Counted from the stretch's first letter, positions 12,372-24,179 are shown. The stretch: 64,000 nucleotides of DNA from Oegoconia quadripuncta (GCA_949316235.1 OX438748.1:1801001-1865000), one strand, 5' to 3'. Numbers and translations are program-made. Notes: generated by a model not told the origin, from the letters alone.

Positions 12372-12688
12372 AAAGATTACTTTTCACCGGATAGGGTTCC
12401 AACGCCAGAGTGGTCTCATATTGGTTAAGATTGATGATGCACTCCGGTGATATAGAGGGGAACCTTACTAAAGTCGATTGTCTTTTTTGACGTTTCAAAT
12501 TATTATCTTTCCTAAACAAAAGCACGAAAAGGATTTGTGTGAAGTTGCATTACCTTTTGTAACGAAGACTGTGCCAAGAGGTTCGTGAGAACATCTTCAC
12601 CTGGTTATACTATGCCTAAATAGATCATGTTTCGTTCGATAAACACTCTTACGTAAATAAATCTATACCTTTCTAATACTTAGGCTTT
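12372..12688. other. No gene recognised
   Basis: Spacer between two opposite-facing SINE B copies. The pair could fold as a large hairpin (12045-12371 with 12689-13034). Confidence 0.5.
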
Positions 12689-13034
12689 ATTTTTTTTTAA
12701 TTTTTTTTTATGCACGACGGGTTCGTACTTGACCTCAATCACACCTGATGTTAAGTGAAGATGAGGTCGAAGGTGGAAGCGTACTGAACCGGAAACCCCA
12801 ATACATTTGGGGGACTGGCTATCTTATCTCTGACAACCGGAACACAACAATGTCATTAACATTGCTGCTTGGCGGCAGATTTAGATAAGATGGTGGTAGC
12901 TAGCCAGGCGGACATTTAAAATGCCCTACCACCAACCAAACCGAGTACTTAAACATGTACCCCGCTGGGGATCGAACCCGCGACCTCCGAATCGTAAACC
13001 CAATGTTGTTTGCATTGAGCCACGGAGGCGGTCA
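12689..13034 (-). mobile_element. SINE family B, near full length, inverted
   Basis: Reverse copy of 12045-12371: a T-rich start, then GACCTCAATCACACCTGATG, the B-box complement CCCCGCTGGGGATCGAACCC, and the head complement GCCACGGAGGCGGTC at 13032. Confidence 0.8.
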
Positions 13035-13816
13035 AAAATTTAGGTTGCGTAAACGACGTCCGAAGCTAAGGCCCTGTCGCTGAAAGGTAACAGACAAATA
13101 ATTTTATATACCTAGGACCTACGAATCAGTAGCCTTATGTACTTACTATTAGGGTACAGCCTCCCATCAGTAGAACCCTAGATACGGGCCATAATACGCC
13201 AAGTGGGCGCTGTGAGGATTGGTAATAACTATATCAGCCTAATGGCCATTTGACAGTTAGTGACTTCAAGATGACTAGTAGTCCACCAATTTGTATTTGT
13301 ATTGACTTATTTAAAAAGAGCAACCCCCGAGCTTCTTGCTCGTTCTTCTCTGGGGAGACTGCCTAGTGAATGAGCGATAACTGTATGTCATGACGATTTC
13401 AAATGTTATTCTTATAACTTACGAAATAAAACAGTTTTGACTTTGATTTTTGATTTTGATATCCGTTATGTAGTATCCATAGTACAAGCTTTGCTTTGTT
13501 TGGGACTAGATGATATAATAAGTGTCCGAAATATTTATTTATTATCTATTTATCCAAATGTTAAGATAAATAGTATGTCCTCTGAAAGCTTCCTCGTAGC
13601 CTATAACCCTGTTAGTGCTTCAACTGGACCTCATAATGTATTCAAGTCGGGTACTCGCTTATTTGGACGACGACCTTGCCTGGAAGGTGCTCTTTCTGTT
13701 ACATGCATTCCTTCGTATTTGCTATATCTATGTATTGAAACGGGCTATCATTTAGTAATGAAATTGAATAAAAGATTCCAATATTTGCTAACGTTTTGCC
13801 TATAGATAAATAAATA
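13035..13816 (+). other. Spacer with a SINE A tail fragment
   Basis: At 13456-13545 the sequence ATATCCGTTATGTAGTATCC followed by TTTGCTTTGTTTGGGACTAG is the 3' third of SINE family A, without the head. It is read into an open frame to 13805 that has no recognisable motifs. I do not call that frame a gene. Confidence 0.6.
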
Positions 13817-14087
13817 AAATAATAAATATCTTTGCACATACACACAGCGCCATCTAGTTCCACACTAAGCAACTAGGTTTGTATTATGGATACCAGATGG
13901 TTGATAAACTACACAAAACATATTTTTTTTGGAAATAAATACATAAATAAATAAAATACATCCATAACTCGGGAACACATGTCTGTATTCATCATACAAA
14001 CTTATGCCCCTGGCGGGATTCGAACCCGCGACCTTCTGGTATAACAGTCAGAATTTTTAACCACTACACCAAACAGGTCGTCAATAG
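13817..14087 (-). mobile_element. SINE family C, full length
   Basis: Minus-strand copy: the tail complement ACACACAGCGCCATCTAGTT, the body ATACATCCATAACTCGGGAA, the B-box complement GGCGGGATTCGAACCCGCGA, and the head complement CTACACCAAACAGGTCGTCA. Shows the normal module order for comparison with 1271. Confidence 0.8.
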
Positions 14088-14274
14088 ATGGACAGGCATA
14101 TACGGATGAGTTTTTTTACTGTAATGAAAAAATTAGGGCATATCTAGTTTATTTATTTTTTCAAAACGTTCATAGGATAAAGCGTTAATTGTGTCAATTG
14201 ACGGTCACGTTTGTAGCCTATTCTACATCATTACATCATTAAATTAAATAAATAAAGAAAACTTGGGGAAAATC

Positions 14275-14395
14275 AAGGCCGGCAACGCATCTGTGACCCT
14301 TTTGGTGTTGCGGGTGTCCATGGGCGGCGGTGATTGCTTTCCATCAGGTGACCCTCATGCTCGTTTGCCGCCCTCTCATATGAAAAATAAATAAA
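14275..14395 (+). pseudogene. LINE family L7 3' tip
   Basis: GCCGGCAACGCATCTGTGAC to GTTTGCCGCCCTCTCATATG, the same 3' tip as at 9885 and 16485 but on the plus strand, ending in a (AAAT)n-like tail that abuts the MITE at 14413. Confidence 0.75.
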
Positions 14396-14412
14396 TATGA
14401 TTTCCAAATATA

Positions 14413-14835
14413 TTGGGTCTATACCTATGAAATTGGAGTTTTTTTTCTTCGTTAAGCATATGTACCAATTTCTGCGATTTTCAAAGCTATATCCAAATTT
14501 GTTTTTCATTTGGAAAATGGAATATTATTTCAAGGTTTCACACGAAATATTTCTTAATTTCTGGGCTAAATCACATAATAAAAAAAAAATGAATAGAGCT
14601 CTTTTCACGTGCTTCCCATAATCATTTCTTAGATTCGCTGAAACTTTTATAAAGCGGTTACTTTTAAAAATTAACGCTGCCTATACTTACCTTAATGTTA
14701 TCCGATAATACACACAAAGTTTAGCTAAATTTGGATTTGCCGTTCCCAAAAAAAAATCAAAAATGTTTGTATGGAGGAAAACAGTCTTAATGAAATTCTT
14801 CATACAAAACGCCAATTTCATAGGTAAGGTTCTAA
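14413..14835 (-). mobile_element. Mariner-derived MITE, copy 2
   Basis: 423 bp from TTGGGTCTATACCTATGAAA to TTTCATAGGTAAGGTTCTAA, with TA at 14411-14412 and 14836-14837. Inverted relative to copies 1 and 3, with extra internal A/T-rich sequence compared with copy 1. Confidence 0.8.
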
Positions 14836-14989
14836 TATTATTGTATTCTGTCTGATTATGGAAAGATCAATAGTTGTTAAAAATCGTCTGTTTTTTATTG
14901 TATGCTATAAATTCATCATCAACAGCCTTACACTTCCCATTTTGGGGTACAGCCTTCTCTCACTGTGAGAGGTTATGGGTCAAAATCCA

Positions 14990-15240
14990 CTAACCAGTGC
15001 GGATTGATTTTTTTTTTTCGTTTTTTTCTCTCCTCTCAGAGAAGGCAAAGGGATCTAAGCCATGTCTTATTTCTTGCCTGCTCGATTCAAATCCCGCGAG
15101 GGGTAAATGTTTGTGTGATGAATACGAACATTTATTCCCAAATATTTATGTTATCTAGTATCCATAGCACAAGCTTTGCTTAGTTTGGGACTAGATGAAT
15201 GGTGTAAGTGCCCGAAATATTTATTTATTTATTATTATTA
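14990..15240 (+). repeat. E-repeat tail and truncated SINE A
   Basis: 14990-15065 holds the complement of the family-E tail (TCTCAGAGAAGGCAAAGGGA TCTAAGCC...). From about 15080 a SINE A piece begins inside its B box (GATTCAAATCCCGCGAGGGG) and continues to the family tail at 15240, with an internal deletion of the central body. Confidence 0.65.
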
Positions 15241-15790
15241 TTTAATGCTTCGGACAAATGGCGTGTCGCACAGTCGTAGATCACCTAATCGTACTTCGCA
15301 CGAACAATACTTCGGCCACTCGTAGTCGCACTTCAGTAATAAACCCAATATGTAACGTGCTCTCCGAAGTACGCAAATGCTCGTTTTTTTTTATGAACGA
15401 CGGTTTAGTACTTGCCCTCAATCACACCTGATGAAGATGAGGCCGAAGTTGGAAGCGTACTGACCCGGAAACCCCAACACGTTTGGGGGACTGGCTATCT
15501 TATCTCTGACAACCGGAACACAACAATCATATTAACATTGCTGATTTAGATAAGATGGTGGTAGCTAGCCAGGCGGACATTTAAAATGCCCTACCACCAA
15601 CCAAACCGGGTACTTCAACATGTACCCCGCTGGGGATCGAACCCACGACCTCCGAATCCTGTTCGCACTTCAGTAAATCAGTGCTCTTGGAAATACGCAA
15701 ATGCTCGTACTCGTTACCAATCCAAGTACTAATGGCATCAGGCGTTGCTTAACTTCGCTAATCGAAAATGAATAGCGAATGGGACTGCGC
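15241..15790. repeat. Unclassified repeat split by a SINE B insertion
   Basis: The flanks share motifs such as CGCACTTCAGTAA and TACGCAAATGCTCG (15344 and 15664; 15372 and 15695), so the host sequence is itself internally repetitive. A minus-strand SINE B (15386-15659, 5'-truncated) sits between them, ending at GACCTCCGAATC. Element class of the flanking repeat unknown. Confidence 0.55.
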
Positions 15791-16194
15791 CACGAGTGCT
15801 TCATAGTTCTACATTATATAAATTAAAAAATTTCCAGACAGCCAAAGGACTGGAAAAGTAGATCCGCATAACCTCTGCAGTCGCGACGACGCCTCGTCTA
15901 GGGTTTCCAGATTCAAAAATCAGTTTTCTTAGAAATATCTTAGATTTTTCAACTTTTCTTATTATAGACGGGAAGACAGTGAGATTCTATTACAAAAACA
16001 TTGTTTGTAAACGCTTTATTGTACAAAAAACACACATAATACATCAAATCAAAATAGTATACAAAGGCCGACTTATACCCTTGAGGGATCTCCTTCAGTA
16101 GACCCAAATTTGCAATAAACAGTATTGATTGTTCGTACAAAAGAATACCCTCAAACATTTACTCTTATTTGTTTAAACATTATCTTACTTAACT
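15791..16194. other. No gene recognised
   Basis: AT-rich. One 69-codon minus-strand frame has no recognisable motif. Confidence 0.5.
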
Positions 16195-16430
16195 TAATTC
16201 CGCCCGGTTTCCTCACGGAAGGTCAAAATTCCGGATAAACTCAAATTTCGCACGGTATTCTCACATAAGGCTAAAGTCCGTAAATTTTTTTGATCGAAAA
16301 AAAAATCCGACAAAACTCAAAATCAGGCCGGTTTCCTGACGGAATTTCTATGCTCTGGATGTACATAAATTGTGTCTTGTTTCCTGACAGGAGTTCGTAA
16401 GTCCAGACAAATTCCGCCCGGTATGTTGAC
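16195..16430. repeat. Degenerate tandem repeat around GGTTTCCTnACGGAA
   Basis: Recurring blocks include CCCGGTTTCCTCACGGAAGG at ~16203, CACGGTATTCTCACATAAGG at ~16252, CCGGTTTCCTGACGGAATTT at ~16328 and TTGTTTCCTGACAGGAGTTC at ~16377. ATTCCG and AAACTCAAA interruptions recur between them. Unit spacing is about 50-75 bp. No coding content. Confidence 0.55.
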
Positions 16431-16484
16431 CGCCGAAATACCTAGTCTAAAATAGATGACAACCACAAACTCACAAAAAGTGAT

Positions 16485-16930
16485 AATTTTTTTTTTTTTT
16501 TTTTATATGAGAGAGCGGCAAACGAGCATGCGGGTCACCTGATGGAAAGTAATCACCGCCGCCCATGGACACCCGCAACACCAAAAGTGTCACAGATGCG
16601 TTGCCGGCCTTTGAAGGAAGGTGTAGGCTCGTTTCTTGAAGGTTCCAATGTCGTACTCGTTCGGGAACACCGCTGCCGGAAGTCCGTTCCACAGGGTGGT
16701 CGTACGTGGTAAGAAGTTTCTTGAGAAACATACAGTGGTAGACTTCCACTCATCCAGGTGATGTGGATGGAAATTTAATTTTCTCCGAGAAGTGTATCGG
16801 TTAAATTGAGCAGCGGGTATTAGCTCGAACAGTTCTTCAGAACACTCCCCATGAAATATGCGATAGAGAATGCAGAGGGACGCGACGTCTCTTCGCAACG
16901 CCAGGGGATCCAGTCGGTCGGTGAGACTCT
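16485..16930 (-). pseudogene. LINE C-terminus, family L7, copy 2
   Basis: The minus-strand frame begins further upstream than in copy 1: RRDVASLCILYRIFHGECSE, then [16 protein letters not shown] and [20 protein letters not shown]. The ends match copy 1, followed by a poly(A) tail (T run at 16487-16503 on the plus strand). 5'-truncated retroposed copy. Confidence 0.8.
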
Positions 16931-17795
16931 TTTTTATTCTATTTCGGACATAACAAGAAAATTTCTGTCATATAGCAACCCCAGCCTCGACCAGACTTGA
17001 CGGCGAGGCGTCGAGCCAACTGCCTCACGCCCCGGGCTCTTTATATGTAAAGGACAGACTGTGAGTTTTGCAGTATTGTCGGCTCATAAATGTTCGAATT
17101 TCGAATATTATATAAACATAAACATAGATAGATACATAGCGATGCAGTACATTCTTATCTTTCGTGCGCGAACTACACTGACAGTGGTGCCACTACCTGG
17201 CAATACCCTACCTACGCCTGCTAAGATACTAAACTTTCCATTGTAGTGCTACGCGTAACTTTTCGTAGCGCTACGCTTCTTCTACTCGCGTATCTATCCT
17301 TTAGATAGAGTTTATGATCCTATACGGATTTTTTGCTAGGAAAATGAGGTTGCTGTTTTTTTTTATATTCTCTCCAGTATAAAGAAAAACTCAGCAGTAT
17401 AATATATATAGTAGGAAATCTTTGGTTTGTGACGAACAATAGAGTACCCATCAGTAATAGAATAAAAATGTTTACTAACCATTCTGTAGCTTACTTTAGT
17501 TATAGTAATAATAATAATAATGTTTATTCAGAAAATGTTACATAGTTGAAACTAAATATGTTAGGCTATACTTAGTACCACTAATACAAAAGCCATAGCT
17601 GCCGAACTAGGTTTATGCAACCTGTATTTCAGCATACAATGCCCTTCCCCTGGAGATTAAACAGGATTAGCCTAGCGCACATAAAAATCGTTAACAAATC
17701 AAATTTTGTTGACAAATGTATTCCGTATTTGTTTACTTGTAATAAAGTTTGCTTAAATTGATTGAAATCAAGTGCTACTGATCTGTGTATGGGTG
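16931..17795. other. No gene recognised
   Basis: Contains a short (AAT)n run before GTTTATTCAGAAAATGTTAC at 17505-17540, resembling the reverse of a LINE 3' end. Nothing else recognisable. Confidence 0.45.
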
Positions 17796-17809
17796 AATTT
17801 TAATCTAAT

Positions 17810-17820
17810 ATATATGTGTG

Positions 17821-17858
<38 letters not shown>

Positions 17859-17945
17859 TGCGTGTGCGTGTGCGTGTGCGTGTGCGTGTGCGTGTGCGTG
17901 TGTGTGTGTGTGTGTGGTGTGTGTGGGGAAGGGGGTGCATGTGTG
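17810..17945 (+). repeat. Composite (TG)n / (CGTGTG)n microsatellite
   Basis: (TG)n with a block of CGTGTG hexamers in the middle, then (TG)n again. The open frames it produces (CVCVCV, VRVRVR) are artefacts of the repeat. Confidence 0.9.
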
Positions 17946-18039
17946 CGTGCGTGCTTTTTGACCTCTATTTTACTATGGTAAGTAGTTTTTCAGTGTCATC
18001 ATAACTGAGAGTTTTTAGCCAAGAACCTATACTATACCT

Positions 18040-18140
18040 ACTTTAATTTAATTTAATTTAATTTAATTTAATTTAATTTAATTTAATTTAATTTAATATA
18101 ATTTAAAGTGGTAACTTTAAATTAAAGTTACCACTGTGAA
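18040..18140. repeat. (AATTT)n microsatellite with adjoining palindrome
   Basis: About twelve AATTT units from 18044 to 18102, followed by the palindrome AGTGGTAACTTTAAATTAAA GTTACCACT around 18107-18136. Confidence 0.85.
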
Positions 18141-18189
18141 CTCCATTGCGTTGTAGAAAATGCTAAGATCTCCTAAAACAATTTTCTAA

Positions 18190-18600
18190 CGAATTAATCA
18201 ATGGCTCCTTTTTTATGGTTAATTGGATACGCATTTGACCACAATCTCACCTGATTCACCCTGCTCTTGAAGATCCCAAGGTTGTAGGATTCAGGAAAGA
18301 CTGACGCCGGAAGGGAGTTCCATGCCTTGGCTGTTCGCATTATGAATGAAAAATCGAACCGCTTAGTGCGAATGTTCGGTATGTTAACTACATACGGATG
18401 GAATCCCTCCCCGCGTCTTGTAGTCCGAAGATGGAATGGCGATGGTAGAATAAGATTGTGTAATTCCAACGCACACTCACCGAAGTGCATCCTGTAAAAG
18501 ACTGAGAGACAGGCGACTTTGCGACGGTGTTCGAGGCTCTGCAATTTATCAGTGATCGAATGGTCACCAATGAGTCTTTTGGCACGTCGTTCCACAGAAT
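18190..18600 (-). pseudogene. LINE C-terminus, family L8, copy 2
   Basis: The minus-strand frame ERRAKRLIGDHSITDKLQSL ... RRKVACLSVFYRMHFGECAL ... AWNSLPASVFPESYNLGIFK matches the last ~130 residues of the longer copy at 24411-25262. 5'-truncated. Confidence 0.8.
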
Positions 18601-19255
18601 GGCTACTTTATATTTTCTAACAATATTTTATTGAGTCGTGACATTTGCCCTCGGTGAAATTGTTATAAATATAAAGAAGTTATTGATCCATTTTTTTGAA
18701 AACGTATTCTTTTGACGCAATGAAATTCACAGTAGTAATTTTAATCTATTAGTCTATGTATTATTACTAAATACCTATACCTAAACCAACCTAAGCTACC
18801 GATTTCTTATAAAACATTTTTATTCTGTCACTGACAGGTATATCCATGTGCAAAAAATCACGGCCATCAGGCCAATCATATAAGAAGTTAAAAGTGTATC
18901 CTTACTTGACTAACAGTACAGTTGTTTGTTATGTCCCATGTTATATATGGGATGTGACGTCTTTTGACGTGTTGCAGTAATTATCTTATCTCAAACAGCT
19001 AAAATACTGGTGGTCGCAAACTAAGCGGACATTTAAATCTTTCATTGCAACCCAATTCATTCTCTTTATATCCGGAGTTCATCATGAAGTCTGCACCAAA
19101 TTAATGAATTATTGGATTCCGGTCAGTAAATATCCAACAATTGTCATACACACAGCGCCATCTGGTTCTACACTAAGCAACTACGCTTACATCCACCAGG
19201 TGTTTAAGAGGGTTTATTCCGTCCAGTGGCGCACTCATTGAATAAATTAAAATAA
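18601..19255. other. No gene recognised
   Basis: No coding motif. A fragment ACACACAGCGCCATCTGGTT at 19149 matches the tail of SINE family C. Confidence 0.5.
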
Positions 19256-19740
19256 AGTGCTAAATAAAATTAATAGCCTAAAGCTACTTATGAATAATAC
19301 ATAAATGTCACTAAAGCGCAAACTCATTGACATGTGCATTCTCCCGATCCTCACCTATGGAACTCAGACTTGGTCTTGGACAGAAGCCCAAAGGTACAAC
19401 CTGAAGGTTTGCCAACGAGTCATGGAGCGCAGTACAAGTATACCAGAATGTAAAACTGACCGACCGCGTTCGAAACACTACACTACGCTGTAAGACCCCA
19501 GTTCCACGAAGCCACAACGGCCGCCAAGCTGAAGTGGGACTGGGCGGAATATGTTTGTCGCATACCAGATGACTCGTGGGCCAAAATCACCACCACCTGG
19601 AGCCCTAGACAGAAAAGGAGATGGCGTGACAAGCTGGATAAGTTCCTCAACAACTGGTCAGAGGAAGCCCGCGATAAAGAGGCGTGGAGAGAGAGGAGGG
19701 AGGCCTTTTCCCAGCCGTGGGACAGTGAGGGCTCCTAAAA
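19256..19740 (+). pseudogene. RTE-clade LINE 3' end
   Basis: The frames give SLKRKLIDMCILPILTYGTQ TW (reverse-transcriptase thumb), then, after a frameshift, KLKWDWAEYVCRIPDDSWAK, and finally EAWRERREAFSQPWDS, with the 3' tip GGAGGCCTTTTCCCAGCCGTGGGACA. This tip is a hallmark of lepidopteran RTE elements. At least one frameshift, at about 19490. Confidence 0.8.
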
Positions 19741-20520
19741 AATTTTTAATTACGGTTATTTTCGAAAATTGCAAATTATTGGAAAAAGAAAACATTTCTT
19801 TTATAACCGTGAATTCTGGAAATTAACCCCCATCAAAGCTATTTAGGTATTATTTATAATTAGCTTTTAGGCTTTCCGAGTGTTGGATTTAAATCTATAT
19901 TTAAAAAGAAATCTTAAGTTTTAGCCGTTTTAAAATTATTTTATCGAAAACCTGGCAACACTGTTGCGAAACAGTTCGGTTTAAATTCGTGAGTAAAACC
20001 AATACCTAACCATAGGTACATTATAACGAAACCCCGTTGCAGGGAGTGGTAGAATTTATAGCTGCCAGCGAGCTTGTTAATTGTTTCGGTGAGAGGAAAC
20101 TAATACCGCGTCTTATACCTGCAGCAGAAACTTGAAACAGGATCAAGATAGTAAAGTATGTACGGGTATATGGCGTGTTGTATCCTTCGTCATAATTTTA
20201 TAAATTATCTGTATAAAAATTCAGTATATATATTAAATAATGTTTAATTTTATCTATATGCAATTGTTATATTTAGTTATATGGATGGATTTGCACAACT
20301 AGTACAACTTTCCGCATCGCATCGGAGCCTCTTGATGTTGGGCTCCTCTGAAAACCAGCGCTGTAACAATTGCTACAGCATACGATGAGATGGAGTCCAT
20401 TTTTAACATCACACTGCACTCACCGTATTTCAAAATCTGTTTCTGTATATTGTGATAATTTTCTTGTTTTTAAATATTGTTGTTGCTATAGTGTGGTGTC
20501 ATATAAATATATGTCTATGT
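19741..20520. other. No gene recognised
   Basis: No recognisable coding or repeat feature apart from short AT-rich runs. Confidence 0.5.
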
Positions 20521-20527
20521 CTATGTC

Positions 20528-20846
20528 TAGGCTTTTTGGCGGGATCTCGGCGAGTGAAGTTGCATTTTCTGTGGTGTACAAGTGAAGGGAAGTGTAAATT
20601 AAAGTGCGTAACGGAGCTTTCGGGTTCCCACAAAAAGCCGCCAAAATCTTTTGTAAAGCATTCTGCCACTTTACTGAAGAATGACTTGACCGTGACTAGA
20701 CTCATTATACGCCAAGTATACGACGAATTACTTGTTTTGACTGAGACTGACTTTTAACTGAAGAAATAAGAGAAATAAGACATGGCTGTATGGGCTTAGA
20801 TCCCTTTGCCTTCTCCGAGAGGAGAGAATTAAACGAAAAAAAAAAA
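20528..20846 (+). repeat. Dispersed repeat family E, copy 1
   Basis: From GCGGGATCTCGGCGAGTGAA to an A-rich end after CTCCGAGAGGAGAGAATTAA. Collinear copies lie at 44838-45224 (+) and 45400-45766 (-), with fragments at 14990 and 51866. The oligo(A)-like end suggests a retroposed, SINE-like repeat, but I see no clear tRNA head. Confidence 0.65.
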
Positions 20847-21569
20847 TGTCTATGTTATGTTGGAGTTTCAGTACTTAGAGATGTTGGAGGATCACCTGGA
20901 GGTAGAATCTATAAATTCGAAGTTTAAACTCAAATACCGCATCGTTGATCGTTCACGATTCACTTCAAGTGATAATTACAAGCGAATCAATCATATATTC
21001 AAGGCTATAAAAGTTTGATAAGAAATAAAAGACTAAGCAAATAGATTATACTAAAGAAGGCTAGGCTGTATTGGGTTGGACCCTTTTGCCTTTCAACATT
21101 GTTTTTTTTTATAAAGCTTTGGCTACTAGGCCATCAGCTTATAACTGCAACTAAAATATACAATTTAACTGAAAATAAAACTAAAAACATCACTATACAA
21201 ACTAAACTTACAAAATTAAAAATAAACGTAAATTAAAAGAAACAAAACTTTTAAACAATGTACAGAAAATCAAGTTACTATAAAATTTAGTTTACAATGG
21301 GCCGTATATACCTTTATACAATTTTATTTGTACAACTTTACTATAGAAGATATTTAACCTCGTTTACGACCAAATCGGATTGGACTTACGACTACTGGAC
21401 TAGACTTACTAATGGATTAGACATAAATTATTGGATTGGACTTATATTACTGGATTGACTTAAGAATAAGACTTGAATCAAGATTAGATTAGTAAAAATA
21501 AGTAAAAGAACTCATCCGGTATAAATCTATGTTTTAAATATTTTATAATACGAGTAACAGATTATCATA
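20847..21569. other. No gene recognised
   Basis: 21360-21490 contains loosely repeated GGATTGGACTTA / GGACTAGACTTA words, a degenerate short-period repeat. No gene. Confidence 0.45.
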
Positions 21570-21800
21570 ATTTGGTTACATTAAGGCACGTAACGAGACG
21601 AGTGCTAAATATGAATGTGGAGGGATACAGAGGTAGAGGAAGACCGAAGAAGGTGTGAGTAGACTGCGTGAGCAATGATATGAGTGTGAAAGGGGTGAGT
21701 ACGGAGATGACGGCTGATAGAGGAGAGTGGAAGAGGATGACATGTTGTGCAGACCCCACCTAGAGTGGGATAAGAGCAGGAAAATGATGGTGAGTATAGA
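21570..21800 (+). pseudogene. RTE-like LINE C-terminal fragment
   Basis: Reads NMNVEGYRGRGRPKK, V.CVSNDMSVKGVSTEMTAD and RGEWKRMTCCADPT with interruptions. Inverted relative of 4130-4330. Followed at 21810-21835 by (ATACA)n and ACTCTTTATTGCGGCTGTAG, the reversed end of another LINE. Confidence 0.7.
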
Positions 21801-22483
21801 TACATTAATACAATACAATACAAGTACTCTTTATTGCGGCTGTAGCACACACATACTCTAGTGTATCCTGATGTTACCTTTATGAATTGTTATAAAATAT
21901 GTTTATCCAATTGCTTTGGAACTTATGGTATGTGTGTGACTGGAGATACAAATAAACGATCTATCTATCAATAATTTTTGATGTTAATAATAGAACACAA
22001 TTAGGCGGTCTTATCACTAAAAGCGATCTCTTCCAGACAACCCACAGCCATGGGGCATTTGTAGGTAGAAAAACAGGTAGGGTGCACGATACTACCAACT
22101 AAAGAAATAATTATATATAAGTATGCATAAATATAATAATAATATCATATTAATGCCTCTTCCAGTCATATTATCTCTCTTTCGTAGGTCTGCTGGAAGA
22201 AATTTCATTGTAGAAATAAGCAGAACCTGTTGTGTAGTCTCTATTATGTTGTATCTGTATGTTTTTTTCTTGTGTGCAATAAATGATAAATAAATAAATA
22301 AATAAAAAATTAATGGACTTACTTAATAATATAATATAAATATATATAGCAAAAAACACAATCGCTAGAAGCACGTATAGATAGTCAACTAATGTTCACG
22401 AGGCGAAACGAAAAGAAAAAAAGTCAGAGACCTAAGTAGTGGTTTTTGACTTGAAATTTAAAAATATTTAAAGATTGATTGAA
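21801..22483. other. No gene recognised
   Basis: AT-rich spacer with an (AAAT)n run near 22290-22306. Confidence 0.5.
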
Positions 22484-22735
22484 GACGACCGATTGGTGTA
22501 GTGGATTGTGACCCTATCAGCGAAACCAAAGGTTGCGGGTTCGAATCCCGGGAGGGGTAAATGTTTGTGTGATGAATACGAACATTTATTCCCGAGTCAT
22601 GGATGTTTATATAAATATTTATGTATGTTTATCCGTTATCTAGTATCCATAGCACAAGCTTTGCTTAGTTTGGGACTAGATGATTGGTGTAAGTGTACGA
22701 AATATTTATTATTATTTATTATTATTATTGAGCTT
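22484..22735 (+). mobile_element. SINE family A, full length
   Basis: The head ACGACCGATTGGTGTAGTGG, the B box GGTTCGAATCCCGGGAGGGG, a body with GATGAATACGAACATTTATT, and the tail TTTGGGACTAGATGATTGGT to (ATT)n. The B box is intact, so pol III transcription is possible. Confidence 0.85.
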
Positions 22736-22927
22736 TCCTAATAGATTCCTAAAAATAATAAACAAACAAGATGGCATTTCATGTTACACTAGGATCGATT
22801 TGCCATATTTGCGACATTCATGTGTGTATGTTATCCATCGAAGGCTTGTTTACTTTCCATTAAGATGCCGGGGGTGAATTGCCGCGGGGAAGCTGACAGG
22901 CTGAACGTGACTGGCCGTCTGTCGGAC

Positions 22928-23299
22928 GCCTAAAGGTCTTAGCCTACGTGACGTGTTTATTCTCGTGCCGGACGGAACGGGACGATTTTTTGACATCGTT
23001 GCATTTAAAAACATAGCAATAAAATACACGTGGCGAGAAACACGGGCGGAACGGGACGGTAATAGAAAAAACATCGTTATGGCATCTTCTTCATCTAATG
23101 CTGCGGCAACCATTGCTAGTTCTTCAAAAGTAAAATCGAACATTTTGTGCTGAAATATGGTTGCAGCACTAGCACGACTATCGTTGAACACCGTCCTGTA
23201 CGTATGTTTTAAAACCACTTTCACGTTAGGAACTATACCTGTCCCGTCTCCGTTCCGTCCGAGAAATTACCCGTCACGTATGCTAAGACCTTTAGTTGT
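22928..23299 (-). mobile_element. Harbinger-like MITE with remnant of the 5' coding end
   Basis: The ends form an inverted repeat: CTAAAGGTCTTAGCCTACGT at 22930 and ACGTATGCTAAGACCTTTAG at 23278. Inside, the minus strand encodes KMFDFTFEELAMVAAALDEE, resembling the N-terminus of PIF/Harbinger-group proteins ('...LAAALDEEE'). The rest of the gene is gone. Direct target duplications are not evident. Class assignment is tentative. Confidence 0.55.
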
Positions 23300-23920
23300 A
23301 GCAAATAGGTATCTATATACCTATGTATAATTAAACTGGGATAATCAATGAACATGATAGATTACATAGCTGTGGTTTCGGCACTCAAATAAAATATTTT
23401 TTTTTTTATTTTTTTTTTATTTATTATTATTACGATACATTATCATTACAGTCGAAACCAATGCAATAATGTACGAACCAGCTAAATAGTATAATAGTTA
23501 ATATATAAAACAATAAAATTGTAATTTAGGCATACTAATCATTAGCTTCTTATATAGCATACAACATATAGCGCGACTTTTGTGAATTCACTCAGAGGAC
23601 ATGAGAACAAGTCTATTCTCTCCGCTATCTCGTTTAAAATTAGAATCGCTCGCGTCAAGGGAGCCTTCCTCAACAAGTTGGTGCGCCCGCTCGGCACTGC
23701 CAGCAGTCGCGGCCGCCGCCGTCGCGTGACGTACTCATCAGGTACACACAGTTTTATAGTTTCCAGGATACCTGGATTGCAATCTACTCCCCTAATTAAT
23801 TTAAGTATTATTAATACCAATTGGAAGTCTCTTCGTGTCTCCAGTTTGTTGTAACCAACCATACCCAGCACGAATAGGGTTGGATACATCAATGGGTAAA
23901 ATGGGTAAACGCCGTATAAT
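23300..23920. other. No gene recognised
   Basis: T-rich runs at 23396-23420. A 146-codon minus-strand frame here (23542-23982) begins in the TA microsatellite and carries no motif I recognise; I do not call it a gene. Confidence 0.45.
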
Positions 23921-23925
23921 TTTAA

Positions 23926-23975
<50 letters not shown>
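23926..23975. repeat. (TA)n microsatellite
   Basis: About 22 uninterrupted TA dinucleotides. Confidence 0.95.
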
Positions 23976-23978
<3 letters not shown>

Positions 23979-24179
23979 CCAACCCGTCTCTTCCCGTGGG
24001 TGTTTAAAAGGTAACTAAGGGACTTTTCACCAAAAAATATCTATATGTCGCAGATAGCGATAAATTAGCGATAGAATTCATTATTCAAACGGTCAACTAT
24101 CATAATACGCGGTTAATGGGAAGTGGTGGCGCTGGTATCGCCGGAAACGGTGCGGTGACGACGTTGACAGTAATATAAG

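Noticed and set aside
13437..13805. 122-codon open frame
   Set aside because: Its first part is a SINE A tail read through; no motif, no splice or promoter support.
16195..16430. CRISPR-like array
   Set aside because: Units are degenerate, spacing irregular, and the genome is eukaryotic.
17772..18004. Cysteine/valine-rich small proteins
   Set aside because: Pure translation of a (TG)n/(CGTGTG)n microsatellite.
23542..23982. 146-codon minus-strand frame
   Set aside because: Begins in the (TA)n microsatellite; the remainder has no recognisable domain. Part of an exon cannot be excluded, but nothing supports it.
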